64,000 nucleotides of DNA, from the NCBI GenBank assembly GCA_037178625.1, contig CM074143.1:124001-188000 (forward strand). The letters are read 5' to 3'. This document shows positions 10,796-22,789 of this stretch, piece after piece. The position numbers and the translations under genes were made by a program. Under the pieces are notes generated by a model, which saw only the letters and a program-made list of their open reading frames with translations, made no database searches and had not been told where the DNA came from. Every line of letters begins with the position of its first letter. Within the stretch, counting starts at the first letter, position 1. This DNA is from Skeletonema tropicum. Lineage: Eukaryota; Bacillariophyta; Thalassiosirophyceae; Thalassiosirales; Thalassiosiraceae.

Positions 10796-12069
10796 TGTTG
10801 CCCTAAGCACATTGGAAAGGGAACGCGATGGATTATTGGAGATGTAATAGCAAGGACGTCGAATCATAGGGGGATGACGAACGGGAGCTTGGACAAGGCT
10901 TGGATATGGATTCTAGTACTTGCTGGTACGGCATTGAGATATGTATCTTTGAGGGTAGGTACGACACGTATGAGGGGCAGAGAAGTTCTCGGCACTTCCG
11001 AAGAGGTTTTAGGCAGCAAAAGATATCAGAGAGAGGCATTTTGGAGGGAAAACTCCAACAATGACGATCGTATCCAAGATAAGGACGATCGTATCCAAGA
11101 TAAGGATGTTTCTTGGATGATTGTTTTCCATGATAAGGAAAGCTTACAATTCGAATTCTAAAGTAAACGCAAGTTAACAAACGACCAAGTGTGGTAACGC
11201 ATGAATTAGCTCCTAGCAAGGGCTTTAGCTGGGGTCAGGGTTTGACACCATCTGTCAGATTTCCAGTCGTCGGATTCTACTTTTATTCCATTACGGAATC
11301 GAGTGAGCCGACTGCTGCCTTCGCACCTACGACATCCCTACTCCCATCGATTTGAGGACCCCGTGTGTGTGACTCCGCGTTGCACCCTGTAAGCGATCTA
11401 TTGGACAAAGTGAGTACATGACCGTGGCAAAGCGGTGAAGTGTGTAAATCAGCTCAAGACTATCTCAATTACTACCGAAGAGCTTCGGTGAGATTTGTTC
11501 GGAAATTCCCCAACCTGACTCCGTGTTGGAAATAAGGAATAAAGATTCCTGTACTCTTCATTAGCGAGGAGAGGCAGAATCTGCAGCGTGAACTGTGGGT
11601 GACTCCGTGTTGCCCTAAGCACATTGGAAAGGGAACGCGATGGATTATTGGAGATGTAATAGCAAGGACGTCGAATCATAGGGGGATGACGAACGGGAGC
11701 TTGGACAAGGCTTGGATATGGATTCTAGTACTTGCTGGTACGGCATTGAGATATGTATCTTTGAGGGTAGGTACGACACGTATGAGGGGCAGAGAAGTTC
11801 TCGGCACTTCCGAAGAGGTTTTAGGCAGCAAAAGATATCAGAGAGAGGCATTTTGGAGGGAAAACTCCAACAATGACGATCGTATCCAAGATAAGGACGA
11901 TCGTATCCAAGATAAGGATGTTTCTTGGATGATTGTTTTCCATGATAAGGAAAGCTTACAATTCGAATTCTAAAGTAAACGCAAGTTAACAAACGACCAA
12001 GTGTGGTAACGCATGAATTAGCTCCCAGCAAGGGCTTTAGCTGGGGTCAGGGTTTGACACCATCTGTCA
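10796..12069. mobile_element. TRIM-like element with two 462-base terminal direct repeats
   Basis: The repeats at 10796-11257 and 11608-12069 are equal in length and differ, as far as I can see, by one base (T versus C near 11211/12023). Each begins TGTTGCCC and ends CTGTCA, the TG...CA pattern of LTRs. The 350-base interior (11258-11607) has no protein domain. It contains two more GACTCCG(T/C)GTTG blocks like the one before the second repeat. Inside each repeat a 21-base unit (GACGATCGTATCCAAGATAA plus one base) occurs twice. No clean target-site duplication (flanks CACCG / CCACT), primer-binding site or polypurine tract is evident. A simple tandem duplication therefore remains possible. Confidence 0.6.
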
Positions 12070-14148
12070 CCACTTCTGTTGGAGCCTCAGGCTCAGGCCG
12101 TCAGCGTCAGCTCGGGCTCGGGCGTAGCAAATCCAACAAAATTACAGCAGGAGGTAATGCACAAGACATCTCTCAAAACTCGAGAGATGGTAATTGGATA
12201 GTGGCAGAGGACATGAAGATGAATAAGGGCAAAGGCAAAGGAGGAGCTTATGAAGTGTGGGGTGCTGACCAGTCCAACTCCGTAGCAGGAGAGTCATCTG
12301 CAGGTGCAAGGGGCGGCTTCCTCTGGATATGGGATTCGGATTCCATTCAAGATCAAGTCGCTGGTGGAGCCGATGCAAAGCCGCTGAGCTGTACTCCCAG
12401 CGACACTGAAGGACCGTGCGACTTGCTGGACATCTTCCCTCAAGATTTGAAAGAGGTAGGGACTGACACCCTCCTCGGAGAACTCCCTGCTTTTGGTCGT
12501 CTTCATGGAGTCATCAAGGACCCTTCCAACCGTTATGTGGCCGCAAGCATCTTCAACCCGACTGGTGGTTACGTTGGTGTGGTGGACACTGAAACAAAAG
12601 AAGCTGTTGCCCTCTTCCGTGTTACGGCAACTAATGGAAACACTTCCCAGAGAAGTGTCCACATGAACTTCTGGGCGACGGATGGGTCGGCAATCCTTGT
12701 TGATAATCTCCACGGGAAGATGATTGAACGCATTGATGTTACAAGGGACGAGAAGGGAAAGATCATCGATCTCGTGTTCAACAAAAGTGCTGGAGTTTAT
12801 TTTGGAAAAGATTTCAGTCTACAAGCAGAAGCCTCTGCGTTCTATGGAACTAATGCCTTTGGTAATAATCTTATCGGCTCAGTGGATGGAGATTATGATG
12901 AAGCAGGTAAGTCATACTCGTTTGCATGTTTGCTTTCTAGATATGTCACTGAGACCGATCAATACTCACTGTTTTCCTAAATCTAAATCGTCATCTACGC
13001 ATGTTTCCGCAAACAGATACTGGCAATCTCACTCCAGCAGGAAAGCGGAAGGAATGGAATTGCATTGATGCTATCCCTGATGATGAAAAACCTTTGGGTG
13101 GCTGTCGCCCAAATAATGTCCCAATTTGTCCCATACCATCTACTAACAATAATCTGTATGTAACGCTTGGAGGTGGAGGCCTCTTTGTGACAAAAATTGG
13201 TGAGTCTTTCTCATTTTCATCATTGTCGTACTATCAATAGTGCTCATGCTCTGAGATGAATTAAATGAAGTTGTGGCTAACATGTTGCCTTCTTTTCTTA
13301 TCTTAATTTTAAAGACGAAACTCCCATGCGCATTGTTGGTGAATACGGTAACAGGATTGTCACTGGAGCAGGGTGTGTTGGAGTTGAAGCACAGGGAAGC
13401 TTGTTCTTCAGTGGTGGAGTATCGGCCAGTTGTATCGGCCAGTTCAGCTGGCGCCACTCAGAGTACTTTCGTAATATATGCCCTTGATGACTCCAAGTTT
13501 GATGCTAATGTTAATGATCCAAAGGAGAACGTCCCTTTTCCCTCGCAGATCTTCAATGATGCGACCAACACCAACACGATCGGCAACATCGATGGCACGA
13601 TTGATAGCAATGATTCAGGACAGCTCCCTAACCTTTCAACTCGTCGAGATTCTCATGGTGGTGCCACTACCCTTGACGAAAAGTACGTTCATGTTGTGGA
13701 TCGCATTCAGAATGTTGTGGAAGTGTTTGATGTTACCACGGAAGAACGTGTAAGCACGTACGATTTGGTGTCAAAAGATGGCAAGAGCGGCCGTGAAGGC
13801 CATGCTGGGCCCTGCCTCAAGAGGAGCGTGCTAGATGATTATGGATTGCATTTAAATGACCCTGCTCCTGATTTGTTGGAGTTGACTCCAGATGGGAAGT
13901 ACCTCATGATTGCTTTCCGTGGTCCCAAGCCCGTTTCAGTGAGCCATGCTGCTCAGGGAAGCTGCCCAGGTGTGGGCATTGTGGAACTGTCTGAAGATGG
14001 TATGTCTGGAAAGCTCGTTGATGTATTGAGGGCGACGAATACGATTGATACTGTGCCTGTAGGTACCATCACAGGAGGCCGTGATTATACTGGTTCAGAG
14101 AGGAGTGATGTCCATGGCGCGATTGTTGTGACTAAGACGAAGAAGTGA
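12003..14148 (+). pseudogene. Beta-propeller-like protein gene with 13-base frameshifting duplication
   Basis: Model: join(<12003..12906, 13017..13199, 13315..14148); both introns are phase 1 with GTAAGT/GTGAGT donors. The protein shows repeated strand-rich units such as YVGVVDTETKEAVALFRV, YVHVVDRIQNVVEVFDVTT and LLELTPDGKYLMIAFRGP, reminiscent of YVTN/lactonase-type propellers; function unknown. In exon 3 the 13-base unit GTATCGGCCAGTT is present twice (13419-13431, 13432-13444), shifting the frame. With one unit the exon stays open to 14148; with two it stops at 13489. The only upstream ATG lies inside the terminal repeat of the adjacent TRIM-like element, and no signal peptide is seen, so the true 5' end may be lost or replaced. 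Confidence 0.65.
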
Positions 14149-14711
14149 GTTTGGATGTATGTGTATGTGTCGCGGGGCTTGGGTTTAGGATGGGGTGGGA
14201 TGATGAAATTTACGCGTCGACTTGTGTCAACAAGATAAGTGAAAGTAGGGCAAAGGGGCTCAGCCAAGACGACGACGAAGTGTACAGATGCTTTGCAGGT
14301 AGAAGTACTTTGCAATGAGTAAGATTAAGATGAAGTTAACGTCAACGTTTGAGCTTTTCATATTTCTTCTTTCCACGACCGAGGTACGTCCATGTCCATC
14401 ATACTATTGCTATTGTCACACCTTCCGGGTCAATAGAGAGTGTTGATTGTGATTGGACTTGGACCTGGACGCAGATCAAACTTAAATAGAGAGCTGAGTG
14501 TCATACAGCTTAAATAGAGAACCAAATCATTTACTCCTTGCCCCATACACGTTCGTAGACAAACATCAGTCCAGTCTTGAAACGGCATCACTTCCAGCAA
14601 TCTTCGATGCAATAGGCAAGTCCTTCGCAATCAACAAAGACGATCATCGGCTGCACAGACAAAGCCTGCTGGACGAGAAAGCTGCTGACCTCTCTGCCTC
14701 TGCGGCTGTGG
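14149..14711. other. Intergenic stretch after propeller gene
   Basis: No convincing gene. A tract of short related phrases (TTAAATAGAGAG..., about 14484-14522) occurs twice. The long plus-strand ORF that starts at 14498 looks like an antisense shadow of the minus-strand frame described next. Confidence 0.4.
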
Positions 14712-15153
14712 TTAAGGTGACGGCGTTGAGGATGCGACCCCCTCACCCAGCTGCTCGTGATCGTGAGCAGAGCCACTTGAATTGGAACTGCAGCTACACA
14801 CAGAGTTGTCATCACCTCTACTCAAATCCTGTTGTTGCTGCTACTGTTGTCGCGCTTCCGCCAATTTACGTTGACGGCGATGAAAGTAGGCTATTTTCCT
14901 TCGCTCCCAAATTGAATACAATTCTTCTGCGCTCATGCCAGCATATCGACTTGTGTCGTCAGAGTCCTCGCTGTCGGAAGAGCGGATGGACGTGGAGGGA
15001 GGTATTGATATTGATCCTGATCTTATTGTTTCTGTTGTTGGTTTTCGTACTTCTGTTGCCAAAACGTTTACATTGTAGCCGCGGCTTGGTTGAATTGTTG
15101 TTGCAACTTACTTTTGGTAAGGTGGAAGCGCTGGATGGAAGCTGCCTGAACAT
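14712..15153 (-). pseudogene. Possible minus-strand gene remnant, Ser/Asp-rich then basic helix
   Basis: A minus-strand frame is open from about 15107 to 14844, stops at TAG (14843-14841) inside a CAG/CAA run, and continues in the same frame to TAA at 14714-14712. The composition looks protein-like: RSSDSEDSDDTSRYAG, then SAEELYSIWERRKIAYFHR, then Gln-rich and Ser-rich segments. A short upstream exon starting ATG at 15153 ends at a good donor (AAA/GTAAGT, near 15111), but the obvious acceptor (GGCAACAG) gives the wrong phase. It could be a gene with one nonsense change and an unresolved splice, or chance. The overlapping plus-strand ORF (14498-15250) has an unnatural Leu/Ile run and is less likely. 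Confidence 0.3.
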
Positions 15154-15449
15154 TTTGGTATCTCCAGCTCTCTATGAGCTTAGACGGGACTCACAAGTCA
15201 CGCCTCGACATTTGTGGAAACCTCTTGACATATTCAATGACGCAGAATGAACACATCACGTGCATCATCGTCGCTTTGCCACGTTGACTTGCATTCAATG
15301 AGCAATGAACAAGTAAACCTAGCCTAACCCTAACTAATCACACAATTCTCTTTCATTAGAAAATTGTCGACATCGTCGTAGAAGCGTTAGCTTTCCATTG
15401 CCAATTGCAATGTTCGTTATCACTTACATACTTAGCATAGATAATGTTA

Positions 15450-15599
15450 ATGTCGCCTCTTGAGCTTGAGGGTGACCACCAGACGTACTTTAAATTTCTG
15501 TTACATACAATTGCCATCAAAGATGACTACACTTAGCATAGATAATGTCGCCTCTTGAGGGCCCACCCCCAGACGTACTTCAAAATTTCTGTTATATGC
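15450..15599. repeat. Two adjacent copies of the interspersed short repeat
   Basis: Copy A (about 15450-15510) and copy B (about 15544-15599) share TGTCGCCTCTTGAG, CCAGACGTACTT and AAATTTCTGTTA. Each is preceded by CTTAGCATAGATAATG, so a unit of roughly 95 bases has been tandemly duplicated. They are in the opposite orientation to the copies at 17392, 23614, 24645 and 49531. Confidence 0.8.
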
Positions 15600-16490
15600 G
15601 ACAGCTGCATCACCCAAGAAACCTAACACTCTCTCTAGCCCTATAGCCATCGAAGAGAACCTGTCTCTCACAACTTCCTACTTACGTACATGTAGAATGC
15701 GAAGATGACCGCGGAGAGCAGAAATGTAATACCTGATAGATCGTAAAAGCAAGGCCCATGGCCCATATTTGGTAAAAAAACTCAATCAGAACAACAACAG
15801 AGCGTGGTCGCCACCTGCGTTGGGATCCATGAGAGGAGGCCTGCAAGAAATGGTCAATACTATTGGGAGTCCTGACTACTTCAACTCTGATCGGAACTCA
15901 AGTTTGCGTCGAAGAAGAAGCGGTTTCTCCGGCAGTAGGGTTTTTGATGAGAACCGAACCCCGAGAGATTGGGCTTGATCATCGAGAGAACTGGAGAGAA
16001 CCGAACTCCAAGTTTGGTAGGGCTATCGATGATCACTAGATGATTTCCGTGAGTTGCTTCCATAATTTATATGCGACTAGACCGGACCAGCTCGGCTTGC
16101 TGGTCCGCTAGCCCCCCCCCGCCCGAAATGGGTCTTGCGGACAGTTATTTTTGTTGGCATGAGAACGAACGCTCCGAAGCGGCTCTAACTTGTTGTTGGA
16201 AGCGAATGCAAACCTGAAGCGTCATGAATCTGAAAGGGTATGGTTTTATTCTTTTTAGTTTTGATTCATGTTGGCCTTACCTTGCTTGCTATTTGGAATG
16301 AGAATAGACTTGTACGAAGCGGCTCTAACTTGCTTGCTAAAACGTCTGTAGCGAATGCAAACCTGAAGGGCAAAAAATCTCAAAGGAAATGGTTTTATCC
16401 CTTTCAGATTTTCACTATCGCAGGCATGGTGTCAACGGTCCGCTTATTGATGAGAATTGAGAATTCCCCTTGACATAATCATTTTCCACA
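15600..16490. other. Intergenic stretch
   Basis: Short unsupported ORFs only. It contains internal echoes such as GCGGCTCTAACTTG (about 16179 and 16319) and GCGAATGCAAACCTGAAG (about 16202 and 16350), about 145 bases apart, which suggests an old local duplication. There is a C-run at about 16113-16121. Confidence 0.4.
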
Positions 16491-16750
16491 GACCAAACGG
16501 TGTGGGGGGATGGGGATCTATGGGGATGAGAATTCCAAGCTACGTCTTTCTCATCTCAGAATACTACACGCGAAGCGATCCAGCAGTAGCTCCTTTTGAA
16601 ACGGTGTGGGAGACCAAACGGTGTGGGGGGATGGGGATCTATGGGGATGAGAATTCCAAGCTACGTCTTTCTGATCTCAGAATACTACACGCGAAGCGAT
16701 CCAGTAGTAGCTCCTTTTGAAACGGTGTGGGAGACCAAACGGTGTGGGCG
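16491..16750. repeat. Tandem repeat, 121-base unit, about 2.1 copies
   Basis: Units begin GACCAAACGGTGTGGG at 16491, 16612 and 16733 (the third is partial). The first two are almost identical, with a few substitutions such as CTCATC/CTGATC and CAGCAG/CAGTAG. The unit contains another AACGGTGTGGGA near its end, so it may itself derive from a shorter repeat. Confidence 0.9.
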
Positions 16751-17204
16751 GATAACAATTGTTTTTTATAGTTATTAGATAGATTATAGTTATTAGATTG
16801 CTTGGCCAGATTCTTTGGAAGCTGTAGAGAATATAGCGAAGAGAGAGTTTTTTTCTCCCACCCACCCTCCCTTGGTGCCTGCCCTACGTCACGGTACCCT
16901 GCGACATTGTTGGGCATGTTTGTTATAGAGACGTCTCCCTGTCTAATTCAGGCCAGGATGAGCAATCCGTCCCCCTGGTTATGAACTAACTATGACTATG
17001 GCATGTTCGCAATGAGTTCGTGTGAGCTGGCAATACCAGCCATGTGGACTACTGGAGGTGTATTTGGGTGCGACCTTGACACACGTTTTTGCCCTTCATA
17101 CGATTGCATAATAACAGTAGTTAGGATTCCTTTTGACCATTTATGAAGCCTGAGGATTTTATGATCCCTATCACCCTGACTCATCATCTCGGCATATGTA
17201 CATA
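16751..17204. other. Intergenic stretch
   Basis: I see no gene, RNA or recognised repeat here beyond short incidental ORFs. A small echo (ATAGTTATTAGAT, about 16769 and 16785) is present. Confidence 0.4.
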
Positions 17205-17320
17205 CAGGGAAACTCCGCGAACTATCCCCCTACTCGGCTTATACCCCCCTCCAAAACATAGCCTAGCCAAAATATATACCCCTCCTCCGGTTTCAACTAG
17301 GAGTAGTAGGCAACTTAGTT
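17205..17320 (+). mobile_element. Solo end of the 26-base-TIR transposon family
   Basis: The sequence starts TACAGGGAAACTCCGCGAAC and runs through TACTCGGCTTATACCC, CCTAGCCAAA and CCTCCTCCGGTTTCAAC. It matches, end to end, the reverse complement of one end (about 56825-56947) of the complete element at 56302-56947. Only this end is present, so it is a deletion remnant. Confidence 0.8.
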
Positions 17321-17391
17321 TAGTCTCAATCACAGCCTAAGTCCACGACCATGGGCGTCTCCTCAGTACGGCGTCGCTACCGGCGCTATTA

Positions 17392-17450
17392 CAATAATAA
17401 TATAACAGAAATTTTAAAGTACGTCTGATTAGCCCTCTAGGGGCGAAATT
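17392..17450. repeat. Interspersed short repeat copy
   Basis: AATAATATAACAGAAATTTT leads into AAAGTACGTCTGATTAGCCC and TCTAGGGGCGAAAT. It is nearly identical to the copy at 23614-23669. Confidence 0.85.
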
Positions 17451-17747
17451 CCTACCACGGATAAACGTCTACCGCCTAAGAAAAAGCCACCTGATAGAAA
17501 TCAGAGGACAACAAGTTCCAACAATGCTCGCCAAATATCCCGCCTCGAATGTGAAGTCCAACGCCGTTTTGTGCGTCATGTTCTCCAGTATCGACGCGGA
17601 ACAGCACGAATCAAAGCAGGAAAGAGGGCCTCCTCCTTGCCTTGGTACAAAGTTAGAGCACGTGCTAATCAACGGCGATCTGTAGTGTTACCCTATCCAA
17701 TAAATCGCCAATTGTTAGTTCTCTTCTGCCATGGGAGTAACCTACCC

Positions 17748-18020
17748 TTTAAAGGTGCTTAAAATGCTGCTCTCGGTGAGCTGAGTTCGAATCCGTGCTG
17801 TATCTCATTTTTTATAAAAAAAAATTGTTAAGTAGCCCCACTTCTAGCTGGGCTGGAGGGTTAACCCCAAAAAAACTCGCCTTATCCAGTTTCCTTGGGT
17901 CTTTGGCTCCATATCACACATTCATCGCACCATGATTCGAAACTAACCAAGATACACCCCGGATTTGAACTCAGCTCACTGAGAGGATTTCAGAACTGTG
18001 CTCACCTTTATCATAGCACC
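17748..18020. repeat. Inverted pair of tRNA-like (B-box) sequences
   Basis: On the plus strand, GTGAGCTGAGTTCGAATCCG (about 17776-17795) carries a good RNA polymerase III B-box and is followed by TGTATCT and a T-run. On the minus strand (17951-18020) a related sequence, AGTGAGCTGAGTTCAAATCC then GGGGTGTATCTTGG, faces the other way. Neither folds into a full cloverleaf by eye. They look like tRNA-derived SINE fragments or tRNA pseudogenes. Confidence 0.45.
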
Positions 18021-18247
18021 AATATTCGAAGAGAACTAATCTGCTGGATAGGCTAACACTATAGATCGCCCAACGCCATGATTTCTATCGCCCCATTGGA
18101 ACAACGCCACCCCAGCAAAGAGGCGCCCGCCTCAAGCACCTTCGTAAAGCACCTCCATCAAAGCTCCTTCATCAAAAAGCCAACGGTTTTATCGCCACTT
18201 TCGCACGGTTCCTTCTTTTATCCTATCTCCCTATTGGTTATGTCCGC

Positions 18248-21200
18248 GTGACGCAGATCATAAGGTTCCTGTCCTTCCTCATCTCCGATATAAAGGCGTC
18301 ACATCAACTGTACAAATTTGATCTGCAAAGCAACTACGACTTCACACGGTACTCGAGTATCACGGCACTACTAATTCCCTTGACCATCCTTATCATCTTC
18401 GGCATCAAACTAAAGACTCAACTTCAATCACGCCAGAGACCCCGCGAAGCCAACGCAACATCGACCCAAAGCACATCAACTAAAACATTCCATCTTTTAA
18501 AGCCAGAGGAGCAGCCCCAACATTGCCCCTTCAAGGGCTGCTCTCAACATCATTCTCGCCCCAAAGCAACAGGATGGCTAGATAAAGGAAAGACTCTAGC
18601 CCGCCACCTACGTGACATCCATGCACATGAATTGTCCGACATTCCATCGTCGGTCACACAAAAACTGAACATCTTCGTATGCCACCTATGTGAATCCACA
18701 GTATATTCCAGAGAGTCGGATTTAACCAAGCACATTCAAAAAAAGCATCTTACCTACCGCACCAGCCCCAACAAAGAAATCGCCACATCAAAGTTGTACA
18801 AAGAAGGCTACACCAATGAAGAGAACCATTGTGATGAAGGACTTACATGGCTTTCAACAATCGACGCACCAAAACCTCCTCCATTCAGACAAACTTTATT
18901 CCTAAAGGTTCAGTGGAAATTGCGCTCCGAAATTCTTGACCTATTTGCAGATATATTGGAGGCTACAGCAGAATCATCAAAGAAACCAAAACAAGATAGA
19001 GACGTCGAGTCGCCTTCATTTGATTCCACCCCTTTCTGGTTACTACTCATCCTTTATGAGCAATTAGTGCTCGCGCCAATCCCAAGAGAAAAGTCTATCT
19101 CCTCCAGCAAATCCAAATCCAAGCAATCAACCTCCGCCACAATCTATCGACGTATTCGAATGTTCCGAGCCGGCCGTCTACAGGAACTCTTTGAGGAATC
19201 TCGACAAGTCATTAGCAAATCTCCAGACCAGTTTTCATCAATGCAGAAGAGCACCACAGAATCCATGGAGAAAACAGCCCAACTCGCAGCAGATAATGAC
19301 AATTATCGCACAGCCAACGCCCGTCTAACAAAAGCAACCCCGGTCGCCCGCATCACATCGACGTTACTACCTCATCTGCAGAAGTTATACCCTCCAGTTC
19401 TCTCTCGCCATCGTGCAAGAAGTCAATCACCGCGCAAAAGAGCATCCAACCGCCTCCGTAATCAACGCCGCATAGTATTTAATCCCAAGGCCATCACGTC
19501 GTGCATCCTCAAACTGAAGAAGGGGAAGGCCCCAGGCCTCCAATGCGACTCACTCGACATCTTCATTGCCCTTGCTTCCAGAATCAAGCATGCATCTAAA
19601 TCCAATCCCTGCCCAACATCAGCTGAAACACTTGCCACAATATTTAATCACCTTGCAAACGGTGATCCGCCTCCCAAAATCCAGGAAATCTTCAAAAATA
19701 CATACCTTGTAGCCCTTCACAAGGATGAATCCGATCCTACTAAGCTCCGGCCATTAGGTGTACCCGCCGCCATCCGCCGCATTACTGCAAACGCAGTTGC
19801 CAGCCAAACCCGCTCCGAATTCGCTTCGTTCCTCCTTCCTTTCAACTACGCTGTAGGAGTAAGAGGTGGAATCAACTTCATCCAAACATCAATCCGCCTT
19901 GCAGTTGAAAAGTACATCAGCCATAGAGAAGAAAAGAACCTCCTGCCCACAAGAGCACTTGTATCAATCGATATAAAGAATATGTTTAATGCCATCTCCC
20001 GCCACAAGCTCCGCGAAATAGTACAACAAGAATTCCCACACCTCGCAGCATTTGTTGACTACCTCTACGAAACACCCGGACAAACATTCGTAAAAATGTC
20101 AGATGGAACTTGGGAATCAATTGAAGTAGCAGAAGGTTTTGCCAAGGCTGCCCATTGTCTCCCATTTTAGCAGCAATCGTCCTCGATCACTTACTCAGAA
20201 AGATTAATAATAATAAGAAACTCGTCAACGCAGCCCGGAAGAGAGATAAAGCAAGCAGCGACGACGGTGAAGGTGGTCTTCCTATCATCATGGCTTATGT
20301 AGACGATGCAAATTTTGTTATCCCTCTTGAAGACGTCCAACTCCTCCTTGATACGTTCGCTGAAATCGGCCCTGAGCTTGGTGCCGTAATGAACACCGAT
20401 AAGACTCGCATCCTCACCGCCACAAACAATAAAAGCATCCTCCAAAGACTCCAAGATGAAGCCCATCCAGCAGCCTCCTCCCTCTCACAAGCCATCAATC
20501 AATACTCGCAGAACAAAGGCATCCCAGTCGAAGTCACGGATGGCCTCCGCATACTAGGTGTTCCAATCGGTTCAAAGAATTTCTGCCACAACTTTCACAT
20601 GTCCAAACTCCAAGAAGCAGAGTCAGATGCAGCCTGTATCCAACAAAATCTGACTGATAAGCAAACCAAGACACGCCTCTTCAAAACGTGCACTCTCCAT
20701 AAAATCACCCACCTATTCGCCTCCGATGTTGTCAACACTGACGAGTCTCTCCTTCCTGATGACTGGCACAATTGGAAAAGCCCTCTTGCAGACGCATTCT
20801 CCACAGTAATAAACACCTTCATGTCTGAAGCCCTCTCCATCGAATCCTTCCCAGCACATTCCTCCACCATCGCAACCCTTCCAATATCTAGCGGCGGCTT
20901 GGGCTTCCAACATCCTCGTGCAGCAGCAATACCATCATTCGTCTTCACCATCAAACAATCCATCAACTACGCCCTTAATGGAATCCATCTTCCGCACCAA
21001 CCTTCAGCTATCATCCTTCCTCCCAGCATCACCAGCCTCTACGATGAGTGGGACAGCAATTCAATGAGCAAAACATTCACCACTTTCAACACCTCGCCTC
21101 CGTATGCACTGCTGATGACATCAACAACCCACCTGATCATGAGGCAACCAATCAGTTCATTTCTTCCGGATCCACCAGCTTCCACCGTGATATCATCAAT

Positions 21201-22514
21201 ACCTTCGCCGGCGAACTCGCTATCCATGAACTCTACGCTTCAGCAGACACCTCTATCCTCCACGCTCTACCAGGCCTCCTCAACGCACTTTCCTCCTACC
21301 CTTTAGTAGCCATGTCACGTATTGACTCCAAAAATAGACTGGACAACCAGGCATTCACTACCGCCATTCTTCGCAAGCTACGCATTCCTTTCTTCCGTCC
21401 TGCCGATGCCCCCAAATGTTTCTGTGGAGAGAAAATTGACTGTCACCTCGATCACTTCTTTCAATGTGGCGACTACAAAAAAACAACAATGAGTAATGCA
21501 ATTAGAGACGGTACCTCGAAAGTCTTCAAGAAAATAGCCCCATTAGCCCGGTACTGCAAATCTCAACACGATGTCGATACAGAACGCAGAGGCGTCGTTG
21601 CCAAAATGAAACACAAAAGACCATTTGATTGGTACTTTCTCGTCAACCACCATGTTGCCTCCAAGCTCAGTAACTCGACCTATCTTTCGGAAATCGGATT
21701 TGACGTCGTCTGCGTGCCTCCTTCTTCTCCTTCAGACATCACTCAAGACTCTACTTCGCAAGAAGTTCAACAAAATTCATTATCATATCTTGAGGATGGC
21801 GAAAAGAAGAAGTTTGCACCAGACGGCAAGTACTCTGACAAATCGAATGGTATCACTCTCACAGGTGATGAATTCATCGGAGAAATCGTCAACAACAACA
21901 AAGCCCTCATCCCACAAGCAGTAGACCAATTCGGACAAATAGGACCCTTATTTCACAAGTTCTTACTTGGCACCCCCGACGACTTTCCAGATCCACATGA
22001 CTATAGCACCTCCAAAGACGCACGCCCCAACGCCATCAAGATAAATCAACTAGCATGCTCTAGCAAAGTCCCCTACGGAATCCTAAACACTGCCAACAAG
22101 CAATGGGTATCCTCCAACCCACACTCGTGGTACGGAGAATCTTACATGGAAGCTGACCCTAAAACTTGGGCACAACACCAGCTCGGTCTCTCCATCATCA
22201 ATGCAATCACCAACCACATCGACAGAGCATTCACCCGACTGAACAATCCCTCAAGCAAATCTTACTACTCCCAACGACGACTACACCCCTCTCCTGCCCC
22301 TCCTTGTCCTTGCAATGCCAACCCCACGATCAATGTCAATGCTGCTGAAGATATCAACACTTACCAGCCAAATTACGACCATTCAAACAGCCAACAATCA
22401 ACACCAATCTTCACCCAGGAGACAACCGACTCGTATTACAAGTCGACTCAATCCAGCTCCCAGTTTGCTTCGCAATGCTCCTTGTACAATGATCTACCTT
22501 CGTCTTTGCCGTAG
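18248..22514 (+). pseudogene. R2-like non-LTR retrotransposon protein, two frameshifts
   Basis: Three successive frames (18248-20170, 20155-21306, 21048-22514) form one protein. The N-terminal part has two C2H2 fingers (CPFKGC...HLRDIHAH and FVCHLCESTVY...HIQKKH, residues about 93-176). The RT domain has KKGKAPGLQCDSLDIF, RPLGVPAAIRR, LVSIDIKNMFNAI and catalytic AYVDDANF. The C-terminal part has a Cys/His cluster (CFCGEKIDCHLDHFFQC) and then KRPFDWYFLV ... IGFDVVCV ... LIPQAVDQFGQIGPLFHKFL, which I read as a restriction-like PD-(D/E)xK endonuclease as in R2-type elements. The first frame break (about 20143) falls in the QGCPLSP motif where one base seems lost; the second is near 21050. No poly(A) tail or target duplication was found. 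The start codon is uncertain. Confidence 0.8.
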
Positions 22515-22789
22515 ATAGATGTTAACAGTACCAATAGAATTGTATTATATAATTTTCTTCGGTGCCGTTTCATTGGCATGCCTTAATTTGGCATGAACCG
22601 GTAAACCTTGCGGAGAAAAATGATCAAAACACTCCCAGCCTGCTCGCATCAGACGCCGCGAGGTTGCTTCCGGCGGTGCTTCCGTCGTTTCCCCGTTTTC
22701 AACCAATTGCAGCATGTCTTGGTCTTGTTCTATCTTGTGATGCTATGGTATCGAGTGCTATTTACTTCTAATAACAACCCATCACAGTC
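22515..22789. other. Sequence between LINE remnant and transposon fragment
   Basis: This may contain the 3' untranslated part of the non-LTR element and the outer part of the next transposon fragment. No gene is supported. TTGGCATG occurs twice near 22573 and 22588. Confidence 0.35.

Noticed and set aside
14498..15250. 250-residue plus-strand ORF
   Set aside because: Contains an unnatural ILILILLFLLLVFVLLLP run that is the antisense of a Ser/Asp/Gln-rich minus-strand frame; no domain-like blocks.
16491..16750. Possible CRISPR-like array
   Set aside because: The repeat unit is 121 bases with no spacers and only about two copies; a eukaryotic tandem repeat.
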